DNA of 42,747 nt, from assembly GCA_903868795.1 (NCBI GenBank), contig CAIPWR010000045.1, positions 1 to 42,747 on the forward strand, read 5' to 3'. Of this stretch, positions 11,976-18,902 are shown in pieces; position 1 is the first letter of the stretch, and every line of letters starts with the position of its first letter. The DNA is from an uncultured Spartobacteria bacterium (lineage in GTDB: Bacteria > Verrucomicrobiota > Verrucomicrobiia > Chthoniobacterales > UBA6821). The notes under the pieces were generated by a model, which made no database searches, was not told where the DNA came from, and saw nothing but the letters and a program-made list of their open reading frames with translations. A program made the translations under genes and the position numbers.

Positions 11976-12623
11976 TTAGGCCGCGAGAGCCAGGGAGGCT
12001 TCCTTGCGGCGCTTCACGATCACGAATCCTGCGATGCCAGCAACAAGGAGCAGGGAAGCGGCAACCTGGGAGGGTTCGGGAACTGCGGCGGTGTCTTGTA
12101 CAGCTGACAGATAATAAGGCACAAGATTTGCATTCACAAAACTAAATGGCCATTCCGTACCTTTATTAGCACCAACCCCTAATGTCCTAGCATCCCAATC
12201 GAAATTACCATTTGTACCGTCAGATATTTTAAAATCGGTGAGAACGCTAGTACCATCATTTTTATTGATAAGAGTCCCCAGCGGATTAAATGATGTAGCG
12301 GCTTGGAACACAAACTCGGCCCCATAATCATAACCGGTTCCAGATCCTGGAGTGACGGTATAAGTACCATTTACCAAAGGATCTCCAGTTATCGTATAGG
12401 TCAATGAAGTGCCATTTCCAACATACCCAAAGAATTTGTCTCCTACTGGAGATGCCGCAAACTGTTCCAGCGCACTTGCTACAGCACTACTCAAAACAAG
12501 TTGGCCTGTTAGATCGATGTCACCTTGTTTAAAACCAAAATTATAGACTAGTGAGGCTTTCGCAGATCCTGCGAATGAGGTGAGTCCTGCGGCGAGCACA
12601 AGAGCGAGCAAGGTTTTTTTCAT
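11976..12623 (-). CDS. PEP-CTERM sorting domain protein 1
   Basis: A 215-residue secreted protein. The signal peptide is MKKTLLALVLAAGLTSFAGSAKA with predicted cleavage after AKA. A middle region of unknown fold (about 24-180) is rich in Gly, Thr, Asn and aromatic residues. The sorting tail has VPEPS at 181-185, a hydrophobic segment SLLLVAGIAGFVIV and a basic KRRKEAS end. This is a substrate for the exosortase at 6364-8028. The central coding DNA is clearly more AT-rich than both ends, which are nearly identical to those of the other two PEP-CTERM genes, so the middle looks exchanged. The leader reads CCAGCCCCATG with no Shine-Dalgarno motif. Confidence 0.93.
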   Translation of the reverse strand: MKKTLLALVLAAGLTSFAGSAKASLVYNFGFKQGDIDLTGQLVLSSAVASALEQFAASPVGDKFFGYVGNGTSLTYTITGDPLVNGTYTVTPGSGTGYDYGAEFVFQAATSFNPLGTLINKNDGTSVLTDFKISDGTNGNFDWDARTLGVGANKGTEWPFSFVNANLVPYYLSAVQDTAAVPEPSQVAASLLLVAGIAGFVIVKRRKEASLALAA

Positions 12624-12704
12624 GGGGCTGGCTTTTTGTTTTTGAGCATTTTGAGTTAAGAGGCGCCTGACACAATAGGTTGTCTAAGCAATTCCTGTCG
12701 TCCT

Positions 12705-12771
12705 ACTCAACCGAAATCACTCTCCGAAAGCCCAAAATGTGACGAACTGGGCAAAAACGATGATGAGTAGG
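12705..12771 (-). promoter_or_regulatory. Shared upstream module, site B (PEP-CTERM gene 1)
   Basis: The 65 bases 12705-12769 differ from 18773-18837 at only two positions. The strong half-site reads GCCCAGTTCGTCA on the minus strand, a weaker half (ACTCATCATCG) lies 21 bp upstream, and TTTCGGTT follows 25 bases after the TTCGT core. It is centred about 115 bp before the start codon. Confidence 0.6.
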
Positions 12772-13026
12772 TCAGGGGGCCGGGAAAAAGGCCATTAGGC
12801 TGAAGACTGTTAGACTGTTAGGAAGATTCAGAGGAACCAAGGGCGGTATGCGGAAAAGGCGCATAGTGCAATGGGGGGATCGGCTATCGGCTATAGGTAA
12901 TGGGGCCGAAATGTAGCGTCACAAAATGCACAAGTCGCAAAGGAAGTTGTTTGGTCGAGGATCGACCACGAAGACTCTGCGCTTCTTGAATGGTGCGTGA
13001 CGATCGGACGACTCTTGGCCTCCGGC
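12772..13026. repeat. Gap with CTGTTAGG-type repeat
   Basis: Bases 12790-12831 hold a copy of the CTGTTAGGCTGAAGACTGTTAG-type repeat (first bases diverged). Near 12878 there is a short ATCGGCTATCGGCTAT duplication. The rest, to the PIN gene at 13027, shows no gene. Confidence 0.6.
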
Positions 13027-13461
13027 TTATCCTTTTTTGAGGTTCCAAGGATTTAGGACAGGAATCCCACAATGACGGAAATCATCGGTATTACGAGTGA
13101 CAAGGGTCAGCCCGTGACAGCGCGCCGTGGCCGCTATCAGACTATCCATGGCAGGCAATCGATGTCCGGCTGTCTCAGCATCGGCCTGGAGGGTGGCCCA
13201 CACACTCATTTCATCCTCTCCCAGCGTGAGGAGGCGCTCTTCAAAGGCAGGCAATAACTCTCCTGTAAACCAAGCCTCCAGTTCCTGACGCTTTTTCCCG
13301 CGGGGCAGAAGGAGGATCCCTTTCCGAATTTCTGCCGTGGAAATCACGCTGATATAGCAGGAACCGGAAGATCGATGGGAAAGCCACTCTGATACACCGG
13401 CATCCGGTTTCGGCCTCGTCGCCTCGCTGAGGACATTTGTATCCAGAAGATAGTTCACCAT
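13027..13461 (-). CDS. vapC: PIN-domain toxin (VapC/FitB-like)
   Basis: A 144-residue PIN-domain ribonuclease. It starts MVNYLLDTNVLSEATRP with the first catalytic Asp, has Glu in ISTAEIRKGI, Asp in LPAMDSLIAATA and the final acidic site in VTRNTDDFRHCGI. VapC-type toxins cut tRNA or rRNA and are held inactive by the partner antitoxin. An in-frame TTG at 13479 would overlap the antitoxin stop, but ATG 13461 gives the standard PIN start 14 bases after it. It pairs with the Phd-like antitoxin immediately upstream. Confidence 0.9.
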   Translation of the reverse strand: MVNYLLDTNVLSEATRPKPDAGVSEWLSHRSSGSCYISVISTAEIRKGILLLPRGKKRQELEAWFTGELLPAFEERLLTLGEDEMSVWATLQADAETAGHRLPAMDSLIAATARCHGLTLVTRNTDDFRHCGIPVLNPWNLKKG

Positions 13462-13475
13462 GCGATCGCGGGTGC

Positions 13476-13724
13476 TCAAAGGACCACCTTGCGGGGAAGA
13501 TCCTTGCTACGGCTGATCTGGAGTTCGTTTAAGTCAACGGGGCAGGCCCTGAGGACCTCCCAGAGAGGGCGCTTGGAAGCAGTCCTTTCCTGCCAATCAT
13601 CTGCACTCACAATGACGACAAAGGGCTTTCCGTGTTTCGTCACGAGCTGAGGTGTGCCTTTTGCAGCTCTTCCTGCAACAAAGGAAAAACGCTGTTTAGC
13701 CGTTTGGAGTTGATGGGAGACCAT
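13476..13724 (-). CDS. Phd/YefM-type antitoxin
   Basis: An 82-residue antitoxin from ATG 13724, starting MVSHQLQTAKQRFSFV, then GTPQLVTKHGKPFVVIVSADDW, the standard Phd/YefM DNA-binding fold. The basic C-terminal part (about 55-82) would wrap and block the VapC toxin encoded next. The longer open frame to 13775 lacks family similarity. Antitoxins of this family repress their own operon. Confidence 0.88.
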   Translation of the reverse strand: MVSHQLQTAKQRFSFVAGRAAKGTPQLVTKHGKPFVVIVSADDWQERTASKRPLWEVLRACPVDLNELQISRSKDLPRKVVL

Positions 13725-14043
13725 AAGAAGAATCTGCGTTAATCTGTCCACTCTGTCCAGAAGATGTTGTGCCAACCCCTGCAGGAAGTTCCTTTAAGGA
13801 ATCGCTGAATAAATCCCATGATGGCCCTTGAAAAAGCCCGCTGTCCGAGTTCTCCCGCAGGGGCGCAGAGACGCAGCGGGGAATCAAGAAGAGGAAGGGG
13901 GGGAAGTGAGACTGTTAGGCTGAAGACTGTTAGGAAGATTGAGAAGGCGAGAAGCGGATGGGCAAGGGTCAGAGAAACCGAAACTCGATTTTTCCCGCTG
14001 TGGCACAGGGGCGCGGAGATGGATCTTGAAGTAACTGACCAAA
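13725..14043. repeat. Mosaic repeat block between toxin modules
   Basis: The block contains part of the GCATGATGG...TTGAAAAAGCCCGC repeat (near 13818-13841), the CTCCCGCAGGGGCGCAGAG repeat (13842-13885), the CTGTTAGG repeat (13905-13943) and GATGGATCTTGAAGTAACTG (near 14020), which elsewhere lies just past PEP-CTERM terminators. No gene is called; a 107-codon plus-strand frame here is made of repeat sequence. Confidence 0.7.
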
Positions 14044-14082
14044 ACAACAAATCCTGCAATGCCAGCGGCGAGAAGCAGGGAA
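14044..14082 (-). pseudogene. PEP-CTERM sorting-tail relic
   Basis: On the minus strand these bases encode SLLLAAGIAGFVV, matching the membrane segment SLLLVAGIAGFVIV of the intact PEP-CTERM proteins. There is no VPEPS motif upstream and no basic tail. The relic directly abuts the stop codon of the HepT gene at 14083, as if the toxin module had replaced the rest of a PEP-CTERM gene. Confidence 0.65.
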
Positions 14083-14421
14083 TCAACTCTCCAGAAGAGA
14101 CTCCAAGTCACTTAGAAGTTGAGGCAGCGATTCCTCAATAATTCCCCACACGATCCTGTCCTCCACGGTGTCATAGCAGTGAGCCAAAATGTTTCGGAAG
14201 GAGATGATCTGGCGGTAGTTTGGAATGGAATCCACGAGTTCGGGATCCAGCTTATAGGAGCGATTGAGAGCCTCACCGATGATCTCAAACAATCGCTCGA
14301 CGGCCAAACGGGTCTTCTCATCCTCGGAATATTGCTCAAGAGACATTCCTGAGACGAAATTTAGGATCTCGCGCCCATGCTTCTGCGCATCCTCCAGATT
14401 GTCGCGAAGCTCAGGCTTCAT
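14083..14421 (-). CDS. hepT: HepT-like ribonuclease toxin (DUF86)
   Basis: A 112-residue all-helical HEPN protein. The RX4HXY motif is intact as RNILAHCY, giving the catalytic Arg and His and the Tyr that the MntA partner AMPylates. ATG 14421 is chosen because MKPELRDNLEDAQKHGREIL is the normal DUF86 start; it overlaps the end of the upstream MntA gene by 11 bases, typical of this pair. HepT cuts RNA, reported for tRNA, when not modified. Confidence 0.92.
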   Translation of the reverse strand: MKPELRDNLEDAQKHGREILNFVSGMSLEQYSEDEKTRLAVERLFEIIGEALNRSYKLDPELVDSIPNYRQIISFRNILAHCYDTVEDRIVWGIIEESLPQLLSDLESLLES

Positions 14422-14710
14422 AGACGACGACCCCCTGCTCCTTGATATTTCTCTTGAGTGAAGGGCGAGTGACACTACCGGGTGTCAGTAAATCAACTTG
14501 GGTGCCAATGACATCCTGCAACTCATGAAGCAGTCCGAAATAGTGATTGGCATATTCCGCAGGCGGCATCTCCTCAAAATCGACTAAAAGATCCAGATCA
14601 CTCCCCACACTCGATTCTCCACGAGCCACGGAACCGAAGACCTTCATGCTCTTGATGGGATGTCGAGCGCATGGCCCAGCAAGGATTTCTTTGAGTTCGG
14701 CCAAAGACAT
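14411..14710 (-). CDS. mntA: MntA-type nucleotidyltransferase antitoxin
   Basis: A 99-residue minimal nucleotidyltransferase. It has KVFGSVARGESSVGSDLDLLVDF, the GSX10DXD active site that binds metal and ATP, and a further acidic site near TQVDLLTP. In characterised pairs MntA transfers AMP to the tyrosine of the HepT RX4HXY motif and silences it. ATG 14710 is used: the longer open frame to 14890 contains repeat-like sequence and no domain. It overlaps hepT by 11 bases. Confidence 0.92.
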   Translation of the reverse strand: MSLAELKEILAGPCARHPIKSMKVFGSVARGESSVGSDLDLLVDFEEMPPAEYANHYFGLLHELQDVIGTQVDLLTPGSVTRPSLKRNIKEQGVVVYEA

Positions 14711-15043
14711 GACTCTGTATAACGCGAAGGAAACGGAGGCGAAAGAGCAAATGCCGGATGGACTACCGGTAAGAGGGTGCAAAGTCCGTGAGAAAGGATT
14801 TTTTCCTATTCTCCATTTTGTGAATGATGTGCTCAGCCGAAGGCTGCTGTGGCTAAAACTCCTGAAGGGATTTGACCACATGATGCACAAAAGGCACAGG
14901 AGGGGTGGAAAAGTGAGGCTGTTAGGCTGAAGACTGTGAGACTGTTAGGAAGATGCAGAGGAGCTGTAGGTCAATCGTTGACCACGAACGGCACAAACGA
15001 CACGAACGGGTGTTCAGCTATTCAACAGAACTCCCTGTTACCG
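14711..15043. repeat. Gap with CTGTTAGG-type repeat
   Basis: Bases 14840-14870 (GCTGTGGCTAAAACTCCTGAA) recur near 21908. Bases 14912-14958 are the clearest copy of the repeat GTGAGGCTGTTAGGCTGAAG followed by ACTGTGAGACTGTTAGGAAG. Other copies begin near 11725, 12790, 13905, 15823 and 21161. Near 14975 there is a CACGAACGGCACAAACGACA stretch. No gene is seen. Confidence 0.7.
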
Positions 15044-15424
15044 CTATCTGGCGAGTTTCAGCCCCTGTGAAGCAAAATGCTTCATATCTCCGAGATTGTC
15101 CGTGGCGAGTGGGGCCTTGGCTATGATGGCGGCGGCGGCGATCATGGCGTCCATTCTAAGTGCCTTGCCACGAACGGCTTGATTGAACAGTTCGGCGGCA
15201 AGAACTGCCTGTTCCTCGTCAAAGGGAATCACCTCATCGATCAATGCCTTGATCCGAACCAACTGCTCCTCATCAAGCGGCCCGGTCAGGAACTCAGTCC
15301 AGACCACCGCACTGACGGAAAGCATTGTCCCCAAAGCAATCCACTTCTCCAGTCTGCGAATCGATGCCTCCTCACCGCAGGAGAGGGCGATCAGGAAATT
15401 CGTGTCGAGGTGGTATGTTTCCAT
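15044..15424 (-). CDS. vapC: PIN-domain toxin (VapC-like), second module
   Basis: A 126-residue PIN-domain ribonuclease starting METYHLDTNFLIAL, with Glu in VVWTEFLTG, Asp in ALRMDAMIAAAA and terminal acidic residues in ATDNLGDMKHF. It overlaps the upstream antitoxin gene by 34 bases, so the two are translationally coupled. It is not close in sequence to the PIN toxin at 13027, so it is an independent module. Confidence 0.88.
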   Translation of the reverse strand: METYHLDTNFLIALSCGEEASIRRLEKWIALGTMLSVSAVVWTEFLTGPLDEEQLVRIKALIDEVIPFDEEQAVLAAELFNQAVRGKALRMDAMIAAAAIIAKAPLATDNLGDMKHFASQGLKLAR

Positions 15425-15708
15425 TTGGAGGCGCTACGGCGGTCGGCGTTCTCGCGGGAGATGCGGACGTCGGCCTTCCACTCCTGGGCCTTGACGCGGG
15501 AAAGGCGGTGTTTTCGAAGCCAATCGATGGCCTCGAGCTTCGCATTTCCTGGAGCAGAGAAAGTAGCGCGCTCCTGATGAAGCCGCTCGTCAATGACGCG
15601 GCGTAGTGCGGCCGACTTCGCCACACCCCAGAACTTGGCCAGCAACCGGAGGTTTCGCGTCGTCTCGGCGGTCAGACTATAAGTCGCCTTGATGTTTGTT
15701 ATGGCCAT
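15391..15708 (-). CDS. Antitoxin of the second PIN module
   Basis: A protein of 105 residues from ATG 15708. Residues 1-45 (MAITNIKATYSLTAETTRNL, then LAKFWGVAKSAALRRVI) look like a ribbon-helix-helix DNA-binding fold. The rest is charged and probably contacts the toxin. An in-frame ATG at 15729 would add seven residues. A perfect palindrome overlaps the start codon, fitting self-repression. The family assignment of the RHH domain is by pattern only. Confidence 0.75.
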   Translation of the reverse strand: MAITNIKATYSLTAETTRNLRLLAKFWGVAKSAALRRVIDERLHQERATFSAPGNAKLEAIDWLRKHRLSRVKAQEWKADVRISRENADRRSASKWKHTTSTRIS

Positions 15709-15711
15709 AAC
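15698..15711. promoter_or_regulatory. Palindromic operator at the antitoxin start
   Basis: GTTATGGCCATAAC is a perfect 14-base palindrome that contains the ATG at 15708. A second inverted repeat, CCGAG-N6-CTCGG, lies about 10 bases upstream of it (near 15721-15736). Both suit binding by the dimeric antitoxin. Confidence 0.5.
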
Positions 15712-16146
15712 TTCAACGTACCGAGCCATGACTCGGAGTCAAGTCCATCCCTACGGGAAAAGGATGCAGTCCGAGTATTCCCGCTGTGGCGCAGACGCAG
15801 AGGGAGAATCAAGAGGGGGGGAAGTGAGGCTGTTAGGCTGAAGACTGTGAGACTGTTAGGAAGATGCAGAAGGCAGAGAGCCGGATGACATCCCTTATGA
15901 AGAATTTGGCCACAACATCGAATGCTGGGAAGCATGATGAAGCCATTGAAAAAGCCCGCAAGGTGAGGCCATCGGGAGATAGCGAAGCAAGATGCACAAA
16001 AGGCACAGGAGGGGGGAACCAAGTCCGTGGGAACGGACGCGGTAGATCACGCAGTCGCGTGACCCGCAGGGCACCACGGCTTTGCGGGAGCAAAGTGGTG
16101 TCAAAAAGAAGTCCCGAACAAACAAACAACCCGCCCCCCTTGTCAG
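15709..16146. repeat. Mosaic block of hairpin repeats upstream of brnT
   Basis: In order: the TTCCCGCTGTGGCGCAG repeat (15768-15815), the CTGTTAGG repeat (15823-15869), the ATGCT-GGGA-AGCAT hairpin repeat (15900-15960), and a GGGA cluster at 16023-16100. That cluster contains GTCCGT-GGGA-ACGGAC, GTAG before TCACGC-AGTC-GCGTGA, and CACCAC..CTTTGC-GGGA-GCAAAG..TGGTG. A relic of a PEP-CTERM terminator (ACCCGCCCCCCTTGTCAGGA) follows near 16128. No gene is seen. Confidence 0.75.
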
Positions 16147-16228
16147 GAATACGGAAAAAGTATTCAAAGTATACTTTAATGGTATTTCAGCTTGATTTAT
16201 TAGGGTCGTACACGAGAGTGCACTCGTG
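16147..16228 (+). promoter_or_regulatory. Inverted repeats in the brnTA promoter
   Basis: Three symmetric elements: GAATAC-N7-GTATTC (16147-16165), the perfect palindrome AAAGTATACTTT (16166-16177), and CACGAG-AGTGCA-CTCGTG (16211-16228) which overlaps the GTG start of brnT. BrnA antitoxins repress their own promoters, so one or more of these is a likely operator; which one cannot be told. Confidence 0.5.
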
Positions 16229-16489
16229 ATCTTTGAGTTCGATCAGGCCAAAAGCACCAGCAACAAGATCAAGCACGGCATGGATTTTGTGGAGGCGCAG
16301 CAGCTCTGGAACTCCGAGCGCATTGAGATCGCCGTAACAATTGTCTCCGGGGAGCCTCGCTTCGCGGTGATTGGCACGATCAGGGAGCGCTTTTACACCA
16401 TCATCATCACTTACCGCGGGTCCTCCATCCGGATTATTAGCGCCAGACCAAGCCGTCCCAACGAAAAACAACTCTATGAAAAAAAATAA
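16226..16489 (+). CDS. brnT: BrnT-family toxin
   Basis: An 87-residue RelE-like ribonuclease (DUF497). It shows FEFDQAKSTSNKIKHGMDFVEA at the start, the middle block RFAVIGTIRERFYTIIITYRG, and the C-terminal IRIISARPSRPNEKQLYE, all in family order. The start is GTG at 16226. The gene overlaps brnA by 14 bases and precedes it, toxin first, as usual for this family. Confidence 0.92.
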   Translation: MIFEFDQAKSTSNKIKHGMDFVEAQQLWNSERIEIAVTIVSGEPRFAVIGTIRERFYTIIITYRGSSIRIISARPSRPNEKQLYEKK

Positions 16490-16754
16490 GACACGAATCC
16501 CAATCCGTAACCTGACTGCGGAACAATTCGATGCCATGGCCGACTCGGGAGCCGACATCCTCGATCACCTGGATCTCTCCACGGTTCAGCGCTTCTCTGC
16601 CAACGAGGAGCGACTTGACCTCACTCCCACCAAGGTGAATATCGACTTCCCTCGTTGGATGGTCGAAAGCCTCGATCATGCCTCCGATCGAGTCGGTGTG
16701 CCCCGCCAAAGCCTTATCAAGATGTGGCTCGCCGAGAGACTTCAGAAAGCCTGA
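16476..16754 (+). CDS. brnA: BrnA-family antitoxin
   Basis: A 92-residue antitoxin from ATG 16476. The N-terminal half (TRIPIRNLTAEQFDAMADSG) binds the toxin. The C-terminal half has a ribbon-helix-helix pattern with VNIDFPRWMVESLDHASDRV and PRQSLIKMWLAERL. Starts further upstream would lie inside brnT out of family context. Confidence 0.9.
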   Translation: MKKNKTRIPIRNLTAEQFDAMADSGADILDHLDLSTVQRFSANEERLDLTPTKVNIDFPRWMVESLDHASDRVGVPRQSLIKMWLAERLQKA

Positions 16755-16771
16755 GGGGGGAGAAAAAAGAT

Positions 16772-16829
16772 GAAGAATTTGGCCACAACATCGAATACTG
16801 GGAAGCATGATGGTGCCTTTGAAAGCCTA
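16772..16829 (+). repeat. GGGA-hairpin repeat (decayed arm)
   Basis: A copy of the repeat GGCCACAACATCGAATGCTG then GGAAGCATGATGG. Here the first arm is ATACT instead of ATGCT, so the 5 bp stem is broken. Intact copies lie at 15900-15960, 20990-21043 and 21930-21990. Confidence 0.7.
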
Positions 16830-16830
16830 C

Positions 16831-17014
16831 AGTCCGAGTTATCCCGCAGAGGCGCAGAGGCGCGGAGATGGATCTTGAAGTAACTGACCAAAACAAAAAA
16901 CCCGCCACCCTTTGCAGGAAGACGGGTTTCTTTAGAGTGATGGGATTGCGCCTAGGGTCTAGAGTCTCAACACCTAGAGCCTTTTCTCTCCGTTAGGCCG
17001 CGAGGGCTTTCTCT
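16831..17014 (-). repeat. Orphan PEP-CTERM 3' tail with terminator
   Basis: This stretch matches the region downstream of PEP-CTERM gene 1: the last codons and stop (GTTAGGCCGCGAGGGCTT, 16993-17010), the CTAGAG-rich 3' UTR, the terminator hairpin (16895-16930) and the CTTCAAGATCCATCTCCGCG segment. No PEP-CTERM gene is attached; the stop codon of the 57-residue gene follows about 5 bases later. The terminator probably now serves the zeta-like operon. Confidence 0.75.
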
Positions 17015-17188
17015 TTAACGGGCCACTCTGGGCGATGGGTTAACAAACGTCAGCTTGCCATGGAGTCCCTGAACCAATGGAAGGCCCAGTCGGGCATTCT
17101 CTGCACGAAGCTGTCGATCGACGCGCTTGAAAGCACGCTTTGCCGAGAGGATGAAATCGTTCTCTGTTTTCTTAACAGGTTTTTTCAC
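17015..17188 (-). CDS. Small protein coupled to the zeta-like kinase
   Basis: A 57-residue basic protein starting from GTG, which shares its first base with the TAG stop of the kinase gene (TAGTG). It begins MKKPVKKTENDFILSAKRAF, continues with a helical, charged KRVDRQLRAENARL and ends RVAR. I do not recognise a named family. One-base coupling, normal codon usage and a basic helical make-up support a real gene, and its place makes it the candidate antitoxin or partner of the kinase. It is short enough to be missed by length cut-offs. Confidence 0.65.
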   Translation of the reverse strand: MKKPVKKTENDFILSAKRAFKRVDRQLRAENARLGLPLVQGLHGKLTFVNPSPRVAR

Positions 17189-17745
17189 TACAGAAAGATA
17201 GCTTTTAGCTCATGAACAGAGCAAGTCTGGGATTCAGCCATCAGCGTGGGAGGGGTGGTCTGGCTATCCCATGCCCCCCATCGGTCGGCTAGAGGCGCAT
17301 AGAGTTTGACGAGATTCGCGAGGCTTCGGTGAAATCGGCGACGGATATCTGTTGCCGGGACGTCATGACCTCCCTTTTTGACCCGCTGCCGGACACGGGC
17401 AATGGCAATCGTTGGACTCGGAAGCCAGAGATAATGAAGATGAATTCGGTACCCCTGCTCCTTCGCAGCAGCTAGGAGCCGAGCATATGTTTTGCCGCTG
17501 AGCGTCGATTCTAGAGCGAAAGTCTCACGGCCCTCTACAAAATCCTGGATTTCCGAGAGAAGCAACCTACTGGCCTTGATCCCTGCAGCCACCGGATCAA
17601 AGGGTGACAATCCCCGTGCTATCTCATCGGCGTTGAGAAACCGTAGACACTGAACCTCTTTTGGGAGGTACTCCCTTGCGAAGGTTGTCTTTCCTGCGCC
17701 GTTACAGCCTCCGATCAAGTAGATGATAGGCTGATCCATTGGCAT
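17188..17745 (-). CDS. Zeta-toxin-like P-loop kinase
   Basis: A 185-residue AAA/P-loop protein. Walker A is GGCNGAGKTT at residues 12-21. Next are LNADEIARGLSPFDPVAAG, typical of zeta-like kinases, then FALESTLSGKTY, and an Arg-rich stretch RRRFHRSLANLVKLYAPLAD. Zeta toxins phosphorylate UDP-N-acetylglucosamine; short free-standing homologues are common and may act on other substrates. A second in-frame ATG lies two codons later. No epsilon-type antitoxin is present; the small gene at 17015 is the only close partner. Confidence 0.82.
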   Translation of the reverse strand: MPMDQPIIYLIGGCNGAGKTTFAREYLPKEVQCLRFLNADEIARGLSPFDPVAAGIKASRLLLSEIQDFVEGRETFALESTLSGKTYARLLAAAKEQGYRIHLHYLWLPSPTIAIARVRQRVKKGGHDVPATDIRRRFHRSLANLVKLYAPLADRWGAWDSQTTPPTLMAESQTCSVHELKAIFL

Positions 17746-17801
17746 GAAGATTCTTTCTCACCCAGTGGGCATCAAAGGTCAAGAGCCTGAATCGATATCT
17801 A

Positions 17802-17838
17802 AAAAAAACCCGCCTCCCTTTTCAGGAAGGCGGGTTTT
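17802..17838 (-). terminator. Intrinsic terminator downstream of PEP-CTERM gene 2
   Basis: On the minus strand AAAACCCGCCTTCC pairs with GGGAGGCGGGTTTT across TGAAAA, followed by a T-tract. It lies between PEP-CTERM gene 2 with its tail ORF and the zeta-like operon, so it should insulate them. The gap 17746-18064 otherwise holds only the small ORF at 17895 and the PEP-CTERM 3' UTR. Confidence 0.85.
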
Positions 17839-17894
17839 GTTAAGTGTTGTGATTGTGTCTTAAGCCTAGGGAATATCTAGAGTTCCCGCCTCCC

Positions 17895-17978
17895 CTACTT
17901 CCAGACGAAGAGTGCTGAAAAGAGTGCCATGAGAACTCGATGGGCGGAGCCGATCGCTTGGTTGTCTTTGGTACGCAT
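17895..17978 (-). CDS. Possible 27-residue hydrophobic peptide after PEP-CTERM gene 2
   Basis: The frame starts MRTKDNQAIG and ends VLMALFSALFVWK with a stop. The same end, LMALFSALFVWK, is encoded at the same relative place after PEP-CTERM gene 3 (25090-25272), behind a similar Met-Lys-Asp start. The bases between differ more than the shared end, as expected if the end is conserved as protein, but two copies cannot prove it. It could encode a small membrane peptide or be plain repeat DNA. Confidence 0.35.
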   Translation of the reverse strand: MRTKDNQAIGSAHRVLMALFSALFVWK

Positions 17979-18064
17979 TCTCAGAGACGGGTTTCTTTAG
18001 AGTCTTGGGATTGAACCTAGGGCTTAGAGTCTAGAGTCTAAGCACCTAGAGTCTTTTCTCTCCG

Positions 18065-18646
18065 TTAGGCCGCGAGGGCTTCCAGTTCAGAGGCTTCCTT
18101 GCGGCGGCGGACGATCACCAGTCCTGCGATGCCAGCTACAAGGAGCAGGGAAGCTGCCACTTGGGAAGGCTCGGGGACGGCGGCGGTGTCGCTTGCGGCG
18201 GTGTCGCTTGCTGCAGTAAATACTATGCCATCAAGTCCAGCATTGTTTGCACTGTAGGCATTAACAAAGGGATATCCTCCAAATATGCTATTATAGCCGT
18301 TAGCACCTAAATAGATACCGCCCCAGCCAAAAACAGAATCGTAATTCTCTTGAGTTACTTTACTGCCATCTTCACTCACAGTTATGAAACCGCCTGCACT
18401 ATTAACCAAATCAGGTTGAGGCATGAAGAAATTATAGGTTGTTCCATTAGCAGTAAAAATCTCGATATCACTTGGTTGTGAAGAAGCTCCAGCGACTAAT
18501 CCGAAGACTTTGCCTGTAAAACCACTACCGTCGGAGTAAGGTCCAGTGGTTGCAAAATTAAAATCGACCAGTAAAGCTGCTTTCGCAGTTCCTGCGAATG
18601 AGGTGAGTCCTGCCGTGATGGCAAGAGCGAGGAGGATTTTTTTCAT
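18065..18646 (-). CDS. PEP-CTERM sorting domain protein 2
   Basis: A 193-residue secreted protein. The signal peptide is MKKILLALAITAGLTSFAGTAKA. The middle (about 25-150) is rich in Gly, Asn, Tyr and Phe and unlike that of the other two. The sorting tail has VPEPS at 157-161, SLLLVAGIAGLVIV and RRRKEASELEALAA. Just before VPEPS the segment ASDTA occurs twice in tandem, a 15-base duplication. The central DNA is AT-rich against GC-rich ends. Its promoter region is shared with the divergent kinase gene at 18903. The leader AACCCCATG lacks a Shine-Dalgarno motif. Confidence 0.93.
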   Translation of the reverse strand: MKKILLALAITAGLTSFAGTAKAALLVDFNFATTGPYSDGSGFTGKVFGLVAGASSQPSDIEIFTANGTTYNFFMPQPDLVNSAGGFITVSEDGSKVTQENYDSVFGWGGIYLGANGYNSIFGGYPFVNAYSANNAGLDGIVFTAASDTAASDTAAVPEPSQVAASLLLVAGIAGLVIVRRRKEASELEALAA

Positions 18647-18772
18647 GGGGTTTGGTTTTTTAAGGATTTTGGATTTTCCGATTTGGTTCTCTGAATTGGT
18701 TGGATTGATTTGGTGATTTTTTTCCGAGTATCTGCGCTGACCTCATGTGCTTTAGCCTACCCTTCCGCAAGG

Positions 18773-18840
18773 ACTCAACCGAAATCACTCTCCGAAAGCC
18801 CAAAAAATGACGAACTGGGCAAAAACGATGATGAGTAAGG
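18773..18840. promoter_or_regulatory. Shared upstream module, site C (PEP-CTERM gene 2 and kinase 2)
   Basis: Almost identical to site B over 65 bases: strong half-site GCCCAGTTCGTCA on the minus strand, weak half 21 bp away, TTTCGGTT (18777-18784) 25 bases after the TTCGT core. It lies about 160 bp before the PEP-CTERM 2 start and only 60-90 bp before the divergent LytS kinase, so the same binding event could control both directions. Confidence 0.6.
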
Positions 18841-18902
18841 CAGCACCCGCCTGTTTCTGCTTCTGAGTGGCCCTCTCAGGGGGCTATGGTTCGAGGGTTC
18901 CG

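Noticed and set aside
12624-12720. GG...GC pairs resembling a sigma-54 promoter upstream of PEP-CTERM gene 1
   Set aside because: The best pair has 12 bases between GG and GC instead of 10, and the same place in PEP-CTERM gene 2 does not keep it.
13818-14141. Plus-strand frame of 107 codons
   Set aside because: It is built from repeat units that occur elsewhere in other frames, and it runs through the PEP-CTERM relic and hepT on the wrong strand.
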